The position numbers and the translations under genes were made by a program. DNA of 64,000 bases from a virus, in the IMG/VR virus record IMGVR_UViG_3300044858_003476, positions 16,601-80,600 of that record; one strand, written 5' to 3'. The notes beneath the pieces were generated by a model. It ran no database searches. It saw only the letters and a list, made by a program, of their open reading frames with translations, and was not told the origin of the DNA. Below are positions 48,881 to 59,408 of this stretch, in pieces (within the stretch, counting starts at the first letter, position 1; each line of letters starts with the position of its first letter).

Positions 48881-51800
48881 TTATTTCAGAATTTTTATAT
48901 AATTACGTACAGCAGCAGCAAATGGATCTTTGTTAAAATCTATCGCAAAGGCTACGTCAACAAGAGCGAGTATCTGATTATTAGATAGCGTATCAGGATC
49001 TATGTCGGGATTAGCATTTAATATTGCTTGTGCCTGATTCTTTGCTATTTGTATTATTTGTACAGACGGAATAGAATCGTTAATAGTAGCCCGACCAGTT
49101 GTAGTATCTGGGGCCTGTCCTACTACTTGATTAGTAGGTGTACCCGGCTCATTAGGTAATTGCATATCCTGTATATCATCTGTATTAGCTACTCTAGGTA
49201 TTACTGGAGACCCAGGATTATTTTGCTTGACTAAGTTTACTATCTCGTTTACTTGATCAGTATTATATATTGCCTGATTACCCTCTAGATAGTCCATTAC
49301 TTCATTTTTAAGTACTGCATCCGGAAGATTCCCCACATCAGGTATGAGTGCAGCTATGTCGTTAGCAACTGCTTCTTTTGATATGACGCCCCCTCCCGTA
49401 ATAGAGATAACCTTATTAGCTGGAGAGGCCGGCGCAGATACAGGTGCAGCACCTGTATTAGTTTGTATATTGCCAGGTGATTCTACTGGTGTAGCTGGCG
49501 CGGTTAATGTATTCGTAGGTATAGGTACTATAGAATCAGTAGTACTGAACGTATGGTCTACAATAACAATGGGCTCACCATCAATAGAGCCTGCAGCAGG
49601 ACCTAAGGTAGTAGGGGTACCGTCAGGATTAAGTGGAGGAGGAAGCACCTCTTCTGGAGGTCTTACTGAAGTAACTCTTATATTACCAGTTAATCGTCTA
49701 TCTAATACCTCGTTAAGTACTCTGAGGGCCCCCTCTTTATCAGAGATATTTTTAAGAGCCTCGAGCTTCTGGGCCTGAGTGGCGTCTGGGGAGAGAGTAT
49801 TGGCAATCTCTATAATGTTATTGTATACACCCTCCTCAGTTATAGCTCTGGGATACTTCTCATTATATTCACTGAGTACCCGATTCTTTAAACTAGTCAC
49901 AACCTCGTCAGATATGCCGGGCCTAGCCTCGTCATATATACCGGGCCTAGCATTCCTAATATAATTAATTAATTCATCTGGGCCCATATCTTGTGGGTTA
50001 TAACCTTCTTTGTATAGGGCAGTGGCCAACGAAGCAGGATCATCTTCTACTGGAAAATCAACATTATTACGTATAATTTGTCTAGCACGGAGTACTTCTC
50101 CAGGATTAGCATCTGAATAATTCTCAGCTATCCATCTAGACGCATCATCTATAGATATATTCTCATTACGCATTTGGATAGCTATGTCGCCGCTTTCTCG
50201 ACTTACCTTATCTATATTAGGAATATCACTTCTTGTTAAAGTTGATCGTGTAGCGTTAGTAACTGCATCATCAACAATATTATTAGTCTGAGAAGTGGCA
50301 GTAGTAACGCGGCCAGTCGACTGGCTTGCGTCGTCGACTGCATTAGTTACATTACTAGCTGGGCCTAGGCCAGGAGTTATAAACCTAGTGAACCTGGCTG
50401 CGACGTTACTGCTACTGAGATAATTCGATGGGGGTCGTAGTATAGCAGGAGTGGGACTCAGTGCAAAGTTTACTGCGCTATTCTTAGCCCTATTAGCAGT
50501 AGAGAAAATGGCCCTACGAACACCTTGAGTGGACTGAGCCAAGCTACTAGTTATCTTAGCTGCTGGCCCAGTTCTTAATATACCAGTCTTTGATACAACC
50601 CTACCCGCGAGTTTTACTGGGGCAGATGCAACCTTAGCCCCAACACCAACTACTTTGCCTAGCGATGCGGCTCCTACCTTAGTAGGAGCCAGTATAGTTA
50701 CTGCGTCTATGGCCGCCTCGACAGGCGTGTATTGTCTGTTATCTCCATTAACAACTGTATTAATGAGATTACCTGCAGCAGCACCGCAACCTGCGGCCGC
50801 CGCTGCTGTTAATACTCCTCCTACAATGGTAACAGCCGCAGGTATGGAGCCCACAGCTACGGTACAGGCCGTCACTGTAGCTGCAATACCTGCTCCAGTG
50901 CGTATAAGTCTATTACTATTCCAGCCCCCTATTCTCTCATTCTTGAGCTTATCTATTTCCTCTTCATTAGTTTCTTCATATAACTGCCCTCCTGGAGTGA
51001 AGACGTAGTATCTACACTTACCGTCGTTATCACATACTTCATTTACGCGAAGGGCCCGACCGCTGGGGTCAGGATCTCCACTCTCCCACTCAGATATCGT
51101 TTTGCCACTGTCTGGCCGCTTAGCCATCTCAATGTCATTAATTATAGTGCTGATGCTCTCAACTGCGCTAGTCTGTTCTTCTACTGCGGCCTGGCTTAGT
51201 CTCAAGGAGAGACTGGCGGGTATGTGCTCTATCTTAGTTATCTCACACTTATCCTCCGTTAGAGAGCGCGTCTCGAACTGTAGCGTATAGTATGTTCTAT
51301 CGCTACGCGCATGTGCTACCTCGAGTAGCGATAGGTGCCCGCGGAAGCGGGGATTACCTGTCTTAGCTGAACGTATCACCCCCTCCTTTACGTCGAAGGC
51401 TTGGTAGCGTGCCATGTTAATCTCTACGTCTAGATCAGCTCCGCTTAGGTATGCGTGCTCGTAGAAGCTCTGCATAGCGCCATAAGTATCTAGCTTAGCC
51501 ATAAGAGTCCCGACCTTATCCTTACCAGTAGCATGAGATAGATAGGTAGCCGGGCTCGGTTTATCGCCATCCACTCCAGTGAACATCCCTACTACAGTTA
51601 TCATCACACTATCTATCCCCATGTGCTGGTAGATAGGTGTGCTGCCTGGTACCCGCAACTTAGCGATATTAGCCTTAACTCGTATGTGTAGCCCTGGCAG
51701 TGCGTTGGGTACATCCTTACTCGCTGTCATAGGTATGACTGAGTCCATAGCCGGCAATAGACTGAAGAAATAATTCTTATTAGTGTCTACTTGTGTAACC

Positions 51801-52504
51801 CTCATACCCCAGTCCGCCGCAGGTGGATACGTTATAGTCGGCTCCTGCTTAGTTGTTAATTTGCTGGCATCCCCCTTAGAAGTATCTACTCCACTACCTG
51901 TAGGTATAGCCGTATCATCCGGAGTGTTAAATCTTGCTATATACTCTCTGGCCTTCCTCTTTGCTTCCTCGCTAGGGCTATCCTGAGTAGGGACATTTCT
52001 AAGGAACGCTATAGCTTTTGTTCTAGCCTCATTATCTAATTGGTCATTGTCTAGTAGTTCTATAATGGTACCTATCTCGTCATCTCTGACAGGAATAGCT
52101 AGAAGGTAATTAATTGACTTGTTAGTAGAACCTGGTACGTTATCATTTAACCCCAGCTTAGTGCCAACTGTTGTGCTAGGTGCGGCGGCCCTTACTCGTG
52201 AGGGAGTATCACCAATAATCGCCTGCATCTCTTGAATATTAGGGTTATTAGCAGAGCTCCCAATTATTTCTCTTACTTCCTCTACTACGCGGGTTTTTAA
52301 GGGGCCACCTGCTCTCGATAATAATTGAGATAGAAGATCTATATAAGGAGCACTACGACTACTAGGTATAGCTCTTAATCTAAAAATAACATCATTAACA
52401 GATAGTGCCGTTAGATTATCCTCTTGATCTAATAATTCAAAGTACGCTTCTCTAACGGGATGACCCAATGGTATATTGCTAGTTAAAGATAAGGTATCAC
52501 TCAC
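48881..52504 (-). CDS. 1,207-aa virion protein, baseplate-like N half
   Basis: Residues about 240-420 include SFYEHAYLSGADLDVEINMA, GNPRFRGHLSLLEVAHARS and TYYTLQFETRSL, a beta-rich domain resembling phage baseplate hub proteins. A hydrophobic Ala/Gly-rich segment (GIAATVTACTVAVGSIPAAV and following, about 540-590) and AAIDAVTILAPTKVGAASLG look like a membrane-active or pre-toxin-like region. The C-terminal 500 residues are low-complexity and Asn/Asp-rich with many helical DxxDASRWIAENY-type units. It may be an injected multidomain protein. Confidence 0.5.
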   Translation of the reverse strand: MSDTLSLTSNIPLGHPVREAYFELLDQEDNLTALSVNDVIFRLRAIPSSRSAPYIDLLSQLLSRAGGPLKTRVVEEVREIIGSSANNPNIQEMQAIIGDTPSRVRAAAPSTTVGTKLGLNDNVPGSTNKSINYLLAIPVRDDEIGTIIELLDNDQLDNEARTKAIAFLRNVPTQDSPSEEAKRKAREYIARFNTPDDTAIPTGSGVDTSKGDASKLTTKQEPTITYPPAADWGMRVTQVDTNKNYFFSLLPAMDSVIPMTASKDVPNALPGLHIRVKANIAKLRVPGSTPIYQHMGIDSVMITVVGMFTGVDGDKPSPATYLSHATGKDKVGTLMAKLDTYGAMQSFYEHAYLSGADLDVEINMARYQAFDVKEGVIRSAKTGNPRFRGHLSLLEVAHARSDRTYYTLQFETRSLTEDKCEITKIEHIPASLSLRLSQAAVEEQTSAVESISTIINDIEMAKRPDSGKTISEWESGDPDPSGRALRVNEVCDNDGKCRYYVFTPGGQLYEETNEEEIDKLKNERIGGWNSNRLIRTGAGIAATVTACTVAVGSIPAAVTIVGGVLTAAAAAGCGAAAGNLINTVVNGDNRQYTPVEAAIDAVTILAPTKVGAASLGKVVGVGAKVASAPVKLAGRVVSKTGILRTGPAAKITSSLAQSTQGVRRAIFSTANRAKNSAVNFALSPTPAILRPPSNYLSSSNVAARFTRFITPGLGPASNVTNAVDDASQSTGRVTTATSQTNNIVDDAVTNATRSTLTRSDIPNIDKVSRESGDIAIQMRNENISIDDASRWIAENYSDANPGEVLRARQIIRNNVDFPVEDDPASLATALYKEGYNPQDMGPDELINYIRNARPGIYDEARPGISDEVVTSLKNRVLSEYNEKYPRAITEEGVYNNIIEIANTLSPDATQAQKLEALKNISDKEGALRVLNEVLDRRLTGNIRVTSVRPPEEVLPPPLNPDGTPTTLGPAAGSIDGEPIVIVDHTFSTTDSIVPIPTNTLTAPATPVESPGNIQTNTGAAPVSAPASPANKVISITGGGVISKEAVANDIAALIPDVGNLPDAVLKNEVMDYLEGNQAIYNTDQVNEIVNLVKQNNPGSPVIPRVANTDDIQDMQLPNEPGTPTNQVVGQAPDTTTGRATINDSIPSVQIIQIAKNQAQAILNANPDIDPDTLSNNQILALVDVAFAIDFNKDPFAAAVRNYIKILK

Positions 52505-52832
52505 GCAGGCTCTCCGCTATTACTAAGAATTGGGCTATGGTGTGGTCAGATAGATAAGAGGGTATATGAATATACTGCCCGCGGTAATACAACTCTCTAT
52601 ACGTATTAGTCATACCTGCCGTTAGGAGGCCTAGTGGTAGCGTTGTTAGGTAATCGAGCTCCTCATCTGTAAAGTCAGCTATAGGGAGGCCTTGTAATAA
52701 TAGGGCCAGTCTATTATCGTAGCCCCGCGCTGCCAGCTGTGATACAGTACGACGATATAGTGACCCTATGATGAGGGGCACAGCGTGATTAACTGGTATA
52801 CGCGCTACTATACTCTCTAATATGTCAGACAC
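52497..52832 (-). CDS. small helical virion protein, 111 aa
   Basis: The all-helical sequence (LLQGLPIADFTDEELDYLTT) overlaps both neighbours by 8 and 16 nt. It may be a chaperone or small tail subunit; not recognised. Confidence 0.45.
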   Translation of the reverse strand: MSDILESIVARIPVNHAVPLIIGSLYRRTVSQLAARGYDNRLALLLQGLPIADFTDEELDYLTTLPLGLLTAGMTNTYRELYYRGQYIHIPSYLSDHTIAQFLVIAESLRE

Positions 52833-55339
52833 TGCAGGCTCGAGACATAGGGTAATCTAGTTATGGCGCCGCTTACAATTATTTGTAATCTAATGCGTAT
52901 GCGATTTCTAGCCAATGGTACATCATTATCACCCTGACGCACTAATACAGTGGGAGTGAGACCGGACAATGTAGTCTCATTCTCAATGAGGGGTATATTA
53001 CCATCTACCAGTGTAGAGGTGGGAGTAGGCATTTCAGTCCAGGTCTGGCCCCCATTGGAGCTGGCACTGGCTACTACACGACTACCCTGCGGTAGGAAGG
53101 CGCGGTATATAACCTTGACGTTAGTGTAATCACGCGTAGGATAATCTATGCTGATCCAGGTAGCTCTAGAACGAGCCCGCCCTATAATCAGCATACTCCT
53201 GTTGAGGTAGACTATGGGTGTCGTACCTGTAGTAAAGAGTACTAGCCTCATCTCTAGATTATCTGGCAGCTCCGTAGCTCGCTCGGGTAAGGGCACTAGC
53301 TCCTGCCCTTCCCTATAGAAGGTAGAGAATGAGCCCCCCTGACCTAGGTTATAACTCCAGAGGCTATTGAGCTGTGTTAGGTCTACCTGAGTATCCGCCT
53401 CAGGCGCTGGGCTATAGGTGAAATCTATATAGCCTGTCGAACCTAGACTCCCTCCTATTAGCTGGTATGTTAGATCACTATTGGTCTGTGGCTGCCAGTT
53501 ACTACCACTGCGTGTCAGGAGGTAGCCGGGTATGTCGGGCCCTTCTTGGTTTCGTGATATAGCAGGTTGTGCGTTTGTATTGATGTACATAGAGCCCGGG
53601 CTAGTAGCACTAATGACCACACAGTAACTACCTGCCACTAGATTGATGGGCGGGTCGAAGGTCAACTCTACTGGTGTATCAGGGCTACCGCTCGTTATCT
53701 GCAGGCGGACCCGTCCTAGCTCCCTCTCCTCTGGTATATTATTGGGTGCTGCTACTAGACTCACCCAAGCGCTTATGGCCCCCGCAGGATATACGCGTAT
53801 ACCCGTTATAGTATTGGCTGTTGATAGAGTAAACAGCTGTGCCATACCCTCCCTGACCTGTACTACAGCTGGTGCAGGGGCTCCAGTGGAACCAAACTCC
53901 AGACACTGCCCTATTGTCCATCCACTTCCTGTTGCTGTTATAGATAGTGCTGCGCTACTAGAAGGGACTGCTATATTTGCTACTAGTATGCCGCTGACAT
54001 CAGCCCTATAGCGTCCGTCTTCTATAGAGCCACGGGTTACTGTAGCCTGGGGAGTCCGTCCGTCTATCTGTAATACTATACCACTCTCTAGAGATAGCAG
54101 ACCCTGTATAGTGATTGTGACCTGCACTGCCTCGGTGGCTATAGTGAGACGCCCTACCTGGTACTCGATGCGCCTTGCATCGGGTGCTACTACTGGTGGG
54201 TTGAGCGTCATACGCACGTCTCGTGTCTGGGCTGCTAGTACCAGACTGCCTGTAGCGCGTCGTTGATCAATTATGAGACCAGGGGCAGGCCGCAGATACG
54301 CCGTCTGTAGGCTCCCTCCAGACTCCGTTATGGTTACATTACTACTACTGCTTATAGTTAGGTTATCGGGCCTGATCGTGTTATACGAGGTAGGTAGTGT
54401 CATGTAACCTGTCATAGCACAATCAAAGCCAGGAGCTGTGATGTCAGTCCCCAGTGTATTCTGGAAGGATTCTACAAAGCCGCTCTCTAGAATACGCGGG
54501 GCCCCCGAGTAGAAGTTAAGTCGTTCTAAGGCTATATCTATAGCCTCCTCTCGTAGTGTGTTCAACTTAATCTGTAGATCTCGCAGTAGGCCGGGCTCTA
54601 CCCATCTATTATCGCTGGCTATTAATTCACTATCGCGTATACGTGCTAGCGTGAGGGGCCCCGTACCTATTCTCACCTCACCCTTTTTATCTATGACGAT
54701 CTCACCACTAACCACCATGGGCAGATAGACAGGCTCGTATAGATCCACTATCTTACCATCTATGAAGGCCCGGCCGGGCTGGACGGCCAGACGTTGAATA
54801 GGTTGGTTCTGTGTTAGGTCTATCTCTAGTGCATTATCGAAGCGCAGGCCCAGTACCTCTAGGCCTCGCTGGATGTAGTTGCCGTATACCTCTTTGTCTA
54901 CTAACTCTATGGCCTCCTCGAGTGACGCTACTTTACTGCGCGGGGCCCGACTGAATCGCTTATCATCATATATGAATATCTGGCCCCCCGATATCTGCAG
55001 GAATGGGTAACCGTCCTGCCCTATTACTGGTTCAGGGAATAGGGTACTGCGCCCATCATAATCTATCCGGTATATGCGGAGTGTAACGTTGGCGTTACCG
55101 GTTATAGTTAGCTGAGCTGGATTGATGCGATACCAACCCTCCTCCTCTATATATATCAGACCACCTCGTATTGTTAGACTGGGGGGCGCCCATATTATAT
55201 CTACCTCTGCTAGGTAATAGACATCATATAGACTGCGGCTCATCTCCTCCACATGCATGTGGAGGAGATCCTGCATCTCTATGAGCTCTCGTGCCTGTAG
55301 GGGGCGGCCATCCGTGAATAGTAGCTTAGTTCGTTCCAT
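52817..55339 (-). CDS. DUF4815-like tail/baseplate protein, 840 aa
   Basis: The N terminus KLLFTDGRPLQARELIEMQD matches the start of the 1,359-aa protein upstream (LPEDGQPLVAQDLLEMQ), so the two are paralogues. The LIYIEEEGWYRI and TLRIYRIDYDG strands resemble DUF4815 phage tail proteins. The C-terminal half is a series of Ig/carbohydrate-binding-like beta domains. Likely part of the baseplate or host-binding apparatus. Confidence 0.6.
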   Translation of the reverse strand: MERTKLLFTDGRPLQARELIEMQDLLHMHVEEMSRSLYDVYYLAEVDIIWAPPSLTIRGGLIYIEEEGWYRINPAQLTITGNANVTLRIYRIDYDGRSTLFPEPVIGQDGYPFLQISGGQIFIYDDKRFSRAPRSKVASLEEAIELVDKEVYGNYIQRGLEVLGLRFDNALEIDLTQNQPIQRLAVQPGRAFIDGKIVDLYEPVYLPMVVSGEIVIDKKGEVRIGTGPLTLARIRDSELIASDNRWVEPGLLRDLQIKLNTLREEAIDIALERLNFYSGAPRILESGFVESFQNTLGTDITAPGFDCAMTGYMTLPTSYNTIRPDNLTISSSSNVTITESGGSLQTAYLRPAPGLIIDQRRATGSLVLAAQTRDVRMTLNPPVVAPDARRIEYQVGRLTIATEAVQVTITIQGLLSLESGIVLQIDGRTPQATVTRGSIEDGRYRADVSGILVANIAVPSSSAALSITATGSGWTIGQCLEFGSTGAPAPAVVQVREGMAQLFTLSTANTITGIRVYPAGAISAWVSLVAAPNNIPEERELGRVRLQITSGSPDTPVELTFDPPINLVAGSYCVVISATSPGSMYINTNAQPAISRNQEGPDIPGYLLTRSGSNWQPQTNSDLTYQLIGGSLGSTGYIDFTYSPAPEADTQVDLTQLNSLWSYNLGQGGSFSTFYREGQELVPLPERATELPDNLEMRLVLFTTGTTPIVYLNRSMLIIGRARSRATWISIDYPTRDYTNVKVIYRAFLPQGSRVVASASSNGGQTWTEMPTPTSTLVDGNIPLIENETTLSGLTPTVLVRQGDNDVPLARNRIRIRLQIIVSGAITRLPYVSSLQCLTY

Positions 55340-58300
55340 ATACCACTACCTCCATTATAGATGGCACGTCTGTTGTCGAAATTCCAAATGCGTCTATAGA
55401 CCACTTCAGCTCTCCACTACGCGGGCCGGGAGATACATACACATAAGTTAGGCGAGATAGTCCTAGTCCTGCATCTAGCGTGACTGTGGTTGGGTTGCTT
55501 AGGGTGTGCCAGCCCCCCGTGCTGAACTGTATCCTTACCTGTAGCGTACTCGATGGCGGCATTAGTGCTGTTATGGCTATTGTAAATCTCGTACTCGTCT
55601 GCAGGATAGGCTGCCAGTTAGATATATGCTGCGTGGGTGACAGGTTACGATAGAGGGATACTGTCCCTATTTCTATGATGGGAGCTAGGGCTGCCGTACC
55701 TCTGGATACTGCACGTAGGAGGAGTATAGACTCTACTCTATCTAGACATACAGGCGTATTGGGCGCTATGGATGTCCAGTTAGGATTCACGCCCGTCTTG
55801 TACTGATAATCTATTGTGCAGCCTGCTGGTACTATGTCTCGTACATTGAGGGCGAAGGCCGTCATACTGGAAGAGTAGCTACCTAGGTCTATACTAATCG
55901 GAGTCGTCGGGAATACAGCGCGGTAGAGCCGCATACTGATATCTTCTCTCTCGTGATTAGAGACGATAGTACCATCACTGGACCAGAGGTTACCATTTAT
56001 GCCTAGCTGCTGTCCTATTAGTAGCCCCGCATCTAGTATATCGGCCTCTCCTATCTCACTAGTGAATACGCTCCAGTCTCCCTCTGTACTGCGGAAGCCT
56101 AGTGTATAATACTGATCCTCCTTGAGATAGATGGGAGTAGGGAATACGTATTTAGTCCAGAGCCGCCCCTGTATGTCAGGCAATACGGCTCCATTGACAA
56201 GGGCCTCCCCTAGTAGTATCTGCCCTGGTGTAGTAGCTGTGCCATCCCGCAATGATATAACTAGGGCCCCTGATGCCGGTGCCGATGCTATTTTTATATC
56301 AAGGCCGCTCAGGTACATATCAGAAGGAGCCTGAAATGTCTGCATCAGTGGGTCGAAGCCTACCCTCGACATCAGGGGTAGGGGCTGAGTATCTATTGAG
56401 GATGATGGTAGACCCCAGGAGGCCGCCCCGCCTAGCGCTACGTGGGTTAGGTTATTATTGAATATCGATAGTGTATTACTCACACTCAGTGTATCAGATT
56501 GTAGCACTACAGTATGGACACCGGGGGGTAGTGCAGGTAGGAATAGCTCGACCTCGAGTATGCCATTAGAGCGGGGCCGGAACGCGAATGGTAGGGTACC
56601 CGATATTGGAGTGTTATTAATTGATACTGCAGTAGTCATGATAGTGTTAGCTATCAGTAGTTGATAGCTGCCCTGGGGGAGCCCCTCTCCTCGTATAGTG
56701 TATCGTATGTTCTGGGCCCGCGCCTTATCTATCTCCTCGCTCCCCATTAGATTAGCGCCTATAGCTGGTATAGCCTCACCTGCTGATATAGCCTCTCGTA
56801 CACGACGAGATAGCCGCGTGAACTCTGCTCTATTTCCCTCATTGATAAATCTATAGAGGGGATTACTAGTGGAGCTGAATAGAGTGGCTCCTCTGACGGC
56901 CAGCTCGTCGCAGGGGTTAATCCGCCCTAGATCGCGATTAGCCATGATGACTCTACGGCAGAATAACCGCGGGGCTGTAGTCTGCTGTATACTCCTTTCC
57001 TTCGTCAGCTTAGTTTGCTCAAGGAATATACTCTCTGTATATGTAGGTACTACAATGTAGGGGTCTCCTGCGTTATTAGGTCTAGCCGAAGGGGCCGTTG
57101 CTCTGACATCACTATATACTCTATTGGATGTCAGACTATTAGTTAGAGGCGAGAGCATACCTGTGCTCTCCGTTAGATTAATGCCGTTACTATTCACTAG
57201 GGCATCGATAGATGTAAAGTTGGGTACGGCCCCTGTATTAGTGAAAGCCAGCCCCTCTGCTCGAGTTGTGAGTCGTAGTCTATCTATATCATCTGATAGC
57301 GATGATACGGCGCTGGCTAGCTGCCGTATACTATCGTAATTGATAGGGCGACAGTCGATAGGCTCAATGATAGCGCTATTATTACTTATAAGCACACGTG
57401 CTAGTGGTAATACTGAACCACTAATGGCAGGAGGCTGTGGATTAACTCCTACCTCACCATATATGACAGCGGGCTGCCCCTCCTTATCTAACGTCACTAT
57501 AGCTATGCGGCTGAGGAAATAGCTATAGTCTACCTGGAATGTGGTATTAGGTGCGGGGTTCCGTGTACCAGTAAATACTATAGTGTCAGTAGCCGTCAGG
57601 AGATTGAAATCTACTCCTAGTGTTAATTGACTGGAGTATGTATACGTCACAAAGTAGGTAGTGCCAGGTGCCGGCTCTAGAGCTCCTGTGCCATTAGGAG
57701 TCCACTCCAGTCTACCACCATCGAGAACCTGGAAGTCCCGGCCCTCTGCGTAGTTAATAGAGCCCTGGAATACACGTTTCACACTAGATACAGTATCTCG
57801 CCCTAGGTAGTCATTAGTGCCAGGTGTAGGCCCGCGCACTATGGCAGCCGTATTCTCCTGGAGCGTAGCTACTAGTCGCGTTACCTCCTTGACGGGTCGG
57901 CGAGTTAACTTAAACTCATTAGTATTGGCTGCACCTCCAATGGGGCCACTGGGCACGTCGACGCGTAGTATACTACTGGGGGCCCCTCCCGTGATAGTGA
58001 TACCTATGGTAATATTCACTAGGTTAGACGTGGTACCTATGCCTATGGACTCCATGACGAGTGTCAGTCCATTACGGCGGAAGGCTATGGCATCTCGAAG
58101 TAGATTACGGGCCGCATCCGTAGTAATGTTGGTGCCGGTAATGGTACTATTATTATCAGTACCAGAAGCTATGCGAGCTATTATGTAGTCTATGAAGGTT
58201 TCTACTGAGGTGGCTGCTGAAGTATTGGCCGTTACGGTTATAGTCGAGTTATTGATAGGGGCAAAGCTTATGCTTACTTGGGTACCCTGTGTTACTACAT

Positions 58301-59405
58301 TAGCCCATGTGGAGGTACCCTGCAGCGATATAGTGCGGTTGGCTATAGCAGTTATACCTGCATAAGTAAATGTAGCCGCCGTTACTACCTGACTATCTGT
58401 GGTACGCTGTAGTGCTAGGTTTATTGGTGTATCAATAACTACTCTACGCCCCACAACGTAGGCTACTCCAGGTGCCAGTGACATACCAAGTGAGGACTCT
58501 GATCTACGTCGGGCCTCCTCTAATTCCGCTAGCCCGCTCCGTGCTGCCGTCTGTCTCTCTCTGTAGGTAGCCTCTAGTGTAGCTACCAGGGCCTCTTCTT
58601 CCACTACGCGTGTCTCAAGATCAGCGAGTATAGTCAGGTTAGCGGGTGTGGGGCTGACACTACTTATATCCCGTGCGTCATCTAGTCGCAGTAGTAATCC
58701 ATCTAGTCTACTCTTACTCTCTAGGTATAGACTACGTGACTCAGTAGCCCGCGCCTCTAGTGTAGAGTAATTTTCATTGAGCGCTACTAGACTAGTATCA
58801 GCTAGAGTGCGCGGGCGGTCCAGGAGCGCTAGGTTCAGCCCGCGCACGCAGAAGTTACCGTGTCTCTCAAATACTCTCTCTGCTAGTGTCTCCTCGATAC
58901 CACCAGGTAGGTCCCTTGCTCTATTAATAGGTATTCCATTGCGTATAGAGTAGAGGGGATACCCTCGCCCCGTAAGGACTATACTACTATTAACTACTAA
59001 TCGAGATGCACCCCGGGGTCCATATTGATTGCCGGCTCGCATACTCTCATCCTCGAGTACGGTAGTAGTGACCTCGAGATAAAATGTAGTCTCTCCTTCT
59101 CGTGATACCTGAAAGCGCGCGGGCTCAGTCTTGACTACTACACCCGCAGCATATACGCGGCCCTCAGTTATAAGGATATCCATAGTCGTACCGTCATCAC
59201 CTACGACGACTAATTCTACACCCGAGAGTATAGTACCATCTCTATAGAGTGTATCCATACCCGTCTGGAACTGGCCCTGCACTATTGATTGCATCTCTAG
59301 GAGGTCCTGTGCCACTAAGGGTTGGCCGTCCTCTGGTAGTACCTTCACCCAATTACTATCAGGGGTATAATTCTCGGGGTATTCTGCTCTTTGTAATATG
59401 GACAT
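55326..59405 (-). CDS. DUF4815-like tail/baseplate protein, 1,359 aa
   Basis: After the N-terminal LPEDGQPLVAQDLLEMQ block come GTTMDILITEGRVYAAGVVV strands and a coiled coil (about residues 215-310, LNENYSTLEARATESRSLYL and EEALVATLEATYRERQTAAR). A TxTxNTSAAT-rich beta region follows, and C-terminal jelly-roll-like domains (DMYLSGLDIKIASAPASGA, QYYTLGFRSTEGDWSV). This is the shape of long phage tail proteins with receptor-binding ends. It overlaps the 840-aa gene by 14 nt. Confidence 0.65.
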   Translation of the reverse strand: MSILQRAEYPENYTPDSNWVKVLPEDGQPLVAQDLLEMQSIVQGQFQTGMDTLYRDGTILSGVELVVVGDDGTTMDILITEGRVYAAGVVVKTEPARFQVSREGETTFYLEVTTTVLEDESMRAGNQYGPRGASRLVVNSSIVLTGRGYPLYSIRNGIPINRARDLPGGIEETLAERVFERHGNFCVRGLNLALLDRPRTLADTSLVALNENYSTLEARATESRSLYLESKSRLDGLLLRLDDARDISSVSPTPANLTILADLETRVVEEEALVATLEATYRERQTAARSGLAELEEARRRSESSLGMSLAPGVAYVVGRRVVIDTPINLALQRTTDSQVVTAATFTYAGITAIANRTISLQGTSTWANVVTQGTQVSISFAPINNSTITVTANTSAATSVETFIDYIIARIASGTDNNSTITGTNITTDAARNLLRDAIAFRRNGLTLVMESIGIGTTSNLVNITIGITITGGAPSSILRVDVPSGPIGGAANTNEFKLTRRPVKEVTRLVATLQENTAAIVRGPTPGTNDYLGRDTVSSVKRVFQGSINYAEGRDFQVLDGGRLEWTPNGTGALEPAPGTTYFVTYTYSSQLTLGVDFNLLTATDTIVFTGTRNPAPNTTFQVDYSYFLSRIAIVTLDKEGQPAVIYGEVGVNPQPPAISGSVLPLARVLISNNSAIIEPIDCRPINYDSIRQLASAVSSLSDDIDRLRLTTRAEGLAFTNTGAVPNFTSIDALVNSNGINLTESTGMLSPLTNSLTSNRVYSDVRATAPSARPNNAGDPYIVVPTYTESIFLEQTKLTKERSIQQTTAPRLFCRRVIMANRDLGRINPCDELAVRGATLFSSTSNPLYRFINEGNRAEFTRLSRRVREAISAGEAIPAIGANLMGSEEIDKARAQNIRYTIRGEGLPQGSYQLLIANTIMTTAVSINNTPISGTLPFAFRPRSNGILEVELFLPALPPGVHTVVLQSDTLSVSNTLSIFNNNLTHVALGGAASWGLPSSSIDTQPLPLMSRVGFDPLMQTFQAPSDMYLSGLDIKIASAPASGALVISLRDGTATTPGQILLGEALVNGAVLPDIQGRLWTKYVFPTPIYLKEDQYYTLGFRSTEGDWSVFTSEIGEADILDAGLLIGQQLGINGNLWSSDGTIVSNHEREDISMRLYRAVFPTTPISIDLGSYSSSMTAFALNVRDIVPAGCTIDYQYKTGVNPNWTSIAPNTPVCLDRVESILLLRAVSRGTAALAPIIEIGTVSLYRNLSPTQHISNWQPILQTSTRFTIAITALMPPSSTLQVRIQFSTGGWHTLSNPTTVTLDAGLGLSRLTYVYVSPGPRSGELKWSIDAFGISTTDVPSIMEVVVYGTN

Positions 59406-59408
59406 CGA

